This document shows, one piece after another, positions 63,205 through 64,000 of a DNA stretch of 64,000 nt. Source of the stretch: Polynucleobacter sp. AP-Kaivos-20-H2 (GTDB lineage: Bacteria > Pseudomonadota > Gammaproteobacteria > Burkholderiales > Burkholderiaceae); the NCBI RefSeq assembly GCF_018882215.1, contig NZ_JACVOX010000003.1:1-64000 (forward strand). Direction: 5' to 3'. A model generated the notes under the pieces. The model did not search any database. It was not told the origin of the DNA and saw only the letters and a list, made by a program, of their open reading frames with translations. Every line of letters starts with the position of its first letter. Positions within the stretch are counted from its first letter, which is position 1. The translations under genes were made by a program, and so were the position numbers.

Positions 63205-64000
63205 TGAAAATCTACGCAGTAGGCGGAGCCATTAGGGACACCCTCATGGGTTTGCCTGTGCACGACATTGATTATGTTGTGGTGGGCTCCAGCGTAGAAG
63301 AGATGGTTGCTAAGGACTTTCGTCCTATCGGCAAAGATTTTCCAGTGTTTTTGCATCCAGAGACGCAGGCTGAATATGCACTGGCGCGCACTGAGCGCAA
63401 GACTGGTAAAGGCTACAAAGGCTTTAACTTTTATGCCGACCCTTCTGTCACTCTGGAGCAAGACTTAGAGCGTCGTGATTTAACAATCAATGCAATGGCG
63501 CAAGAAGTGGGCGCTGATGGAAAGCAATTCGGCACCATTATTGATCCTTATAACGGCCAAGAAGATTTGGCTGCCAAAGTATTTCGTCATGTGTCAGATG
63601 CATTTGCAGAAGATCCATTGCGCCTCTTGCGCATTGCTCGCTTTGCTGCGCGCTTTCCTGAATTTAGTGTTGCTCCTGAAACGCTCAATGCTCTTAAGGC
63701 CATTGCTCAATCAGGCGAATTAAATGCCCTATCGGCAGAACGCATTTGGCAGGAATTAGCCAGAGGCTTAATTGCTTCTAAGCCGATGCGCCTGTTTCAG
63801 GTTTTATTGGATGCCGGTGCTGCCAGAACGATATTGGCGCCTTCATTGACCACCCAACTGTCTGAAGAGTCGTTTCGTGAAGAGCTCAACGCGTATTTTT
63901 CCTTAGCTGGAAATAGTATTGAAGAGCGCTGCGCAATTACGCTAATGAATTTACCTGCAAATGAAATTCGTTCATGGGCTGAATGTGTACGCATGCCAAT
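63204..64000 (+). CDS. cca: CCA-adding tRNA nucleotidyltransferase, N-terminal part
   Basis: The first 265 codons of a class II CCA enzyme, cut by the window end: [28 protein letters not shown] with catalytic Asp21 and Asp23, [33 protein letters not shown] and the ATP-recognition region [19 protein letters not shown]. It adds or repairs the CCA end of tRNAs. The ATG overlaps the previous stop by one base. Confidence 0.96.
   Translation, partial: MKIYAVGGAIRDTLMGLPVHDIDYVVVGSSVEEMVAKDFRPIGKDFPVFLHPETQAEYALARTERKTGKGYKGFNFYADPSVTLEQDLERRDLTINAMAQEVGADGKQFGTIIDPYNGQEDLAAKVFRHVSDAFAEDPLRLLRIARFAARFPEFSVAPETLNALKAIAQSGELNALSAERIWQELARGLIASKPMRLFQVLLDAGAARTILAPSLTTQLSEESFREELNAYFSLAGNSIEERCAITLMNLPANEIRSWAECVRMP

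Overview
The window looks like the chromosome of a free-living freshwater betaproteobacterium of the Burkholderiaceae, most like Polynucleobacter. This rests on recalled gene order and protein style, not on a search: moderate GC by eye, gatCAB divergent from mreBCD-mrdAB, slmA-metX-metW, metK then ahcY-metF behind an SAH riboswitch, and a cysteine-poor DksA beside a COG0523 GTPase. No intact tRNA or rRNA gene was seen.

Bases 1 to about 14,900 are an accessory region with an unusual organisation. The left edge is the end of an IS3-family insertion sequence. After it, twelve copies of a ~45-50 bp repeat lie between short, mostly single-gene units. Each copy resembles the 3' part of a tRNA-Phe gene (anticodon-stem 3' strand, T-arm, acceptor 3' strand, CCA). 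Eleven are followed at once by a Rho-independent terminator, and seven begin at, or within a few bases of, the stop codon of the preceding gene. Cargo: cupin, Spy-like repeat protein, DUF3024 protein, HigBA-type and BrnTA toxin-antitoxins, an LpxL-like acyltransferase, an orphan histidine kinase with an XRE regulator, a small outer-membrane barrel, a glycosyltransferase, a secreted hydrolase, cytochrome bd oxidase, a BLUF photoreceptor, a CHRD protein, a UDG-like protein and a START-like protein. A second repeat family, a palindrome of the form GTCGTTT-N-AAACGAC, recurs in intergenic gaps. No integrase gene is visible in the region. The most degenerate tails are on the right, as expected if units were added repeatedly next to an intact tRNA-Phe gene lying to the left.

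Bases 14,900-25,600 hold small transport, stress and housekeeping genes: a cation efflux pump, an SbtA-like transporter, a second copy of the Spy-like gene, DUF2461, haloacid dehalogenase, MAPEG, a Tat-exported patatin, TauE, MipA, a phosphatase, GNAT, MOSC and EamA proteins, and small lipoproteins. Bases 25,570-34,400 carry prfC (no canonical start codon visible), a pseudouridine synthase, dctA, a kinase-USP fusion with a metallophosphoesterase, an LpxL paralogue, carbonic anhydrase, a YggU-like gene and HU.

Bases 34,490-64,000 are core genome: the rod-shape operon mreBCD-mrdA-rodA read leftwards; divergent gatCAB, DUF484 and xerC; a COG0523 GTPase and dksA; argB-slmA-metX-metW; an AmpG-like transporter; xthA, pyrE, dapF; two LpxL-type acyltransferases; the methyl cycle (metK, SAH riboswitch, ahcY, metF); 5-formyl-THF cyclo-ligase; a soluble lytic transglycosylase; an NDUFA9-like protein; and the start of cca.
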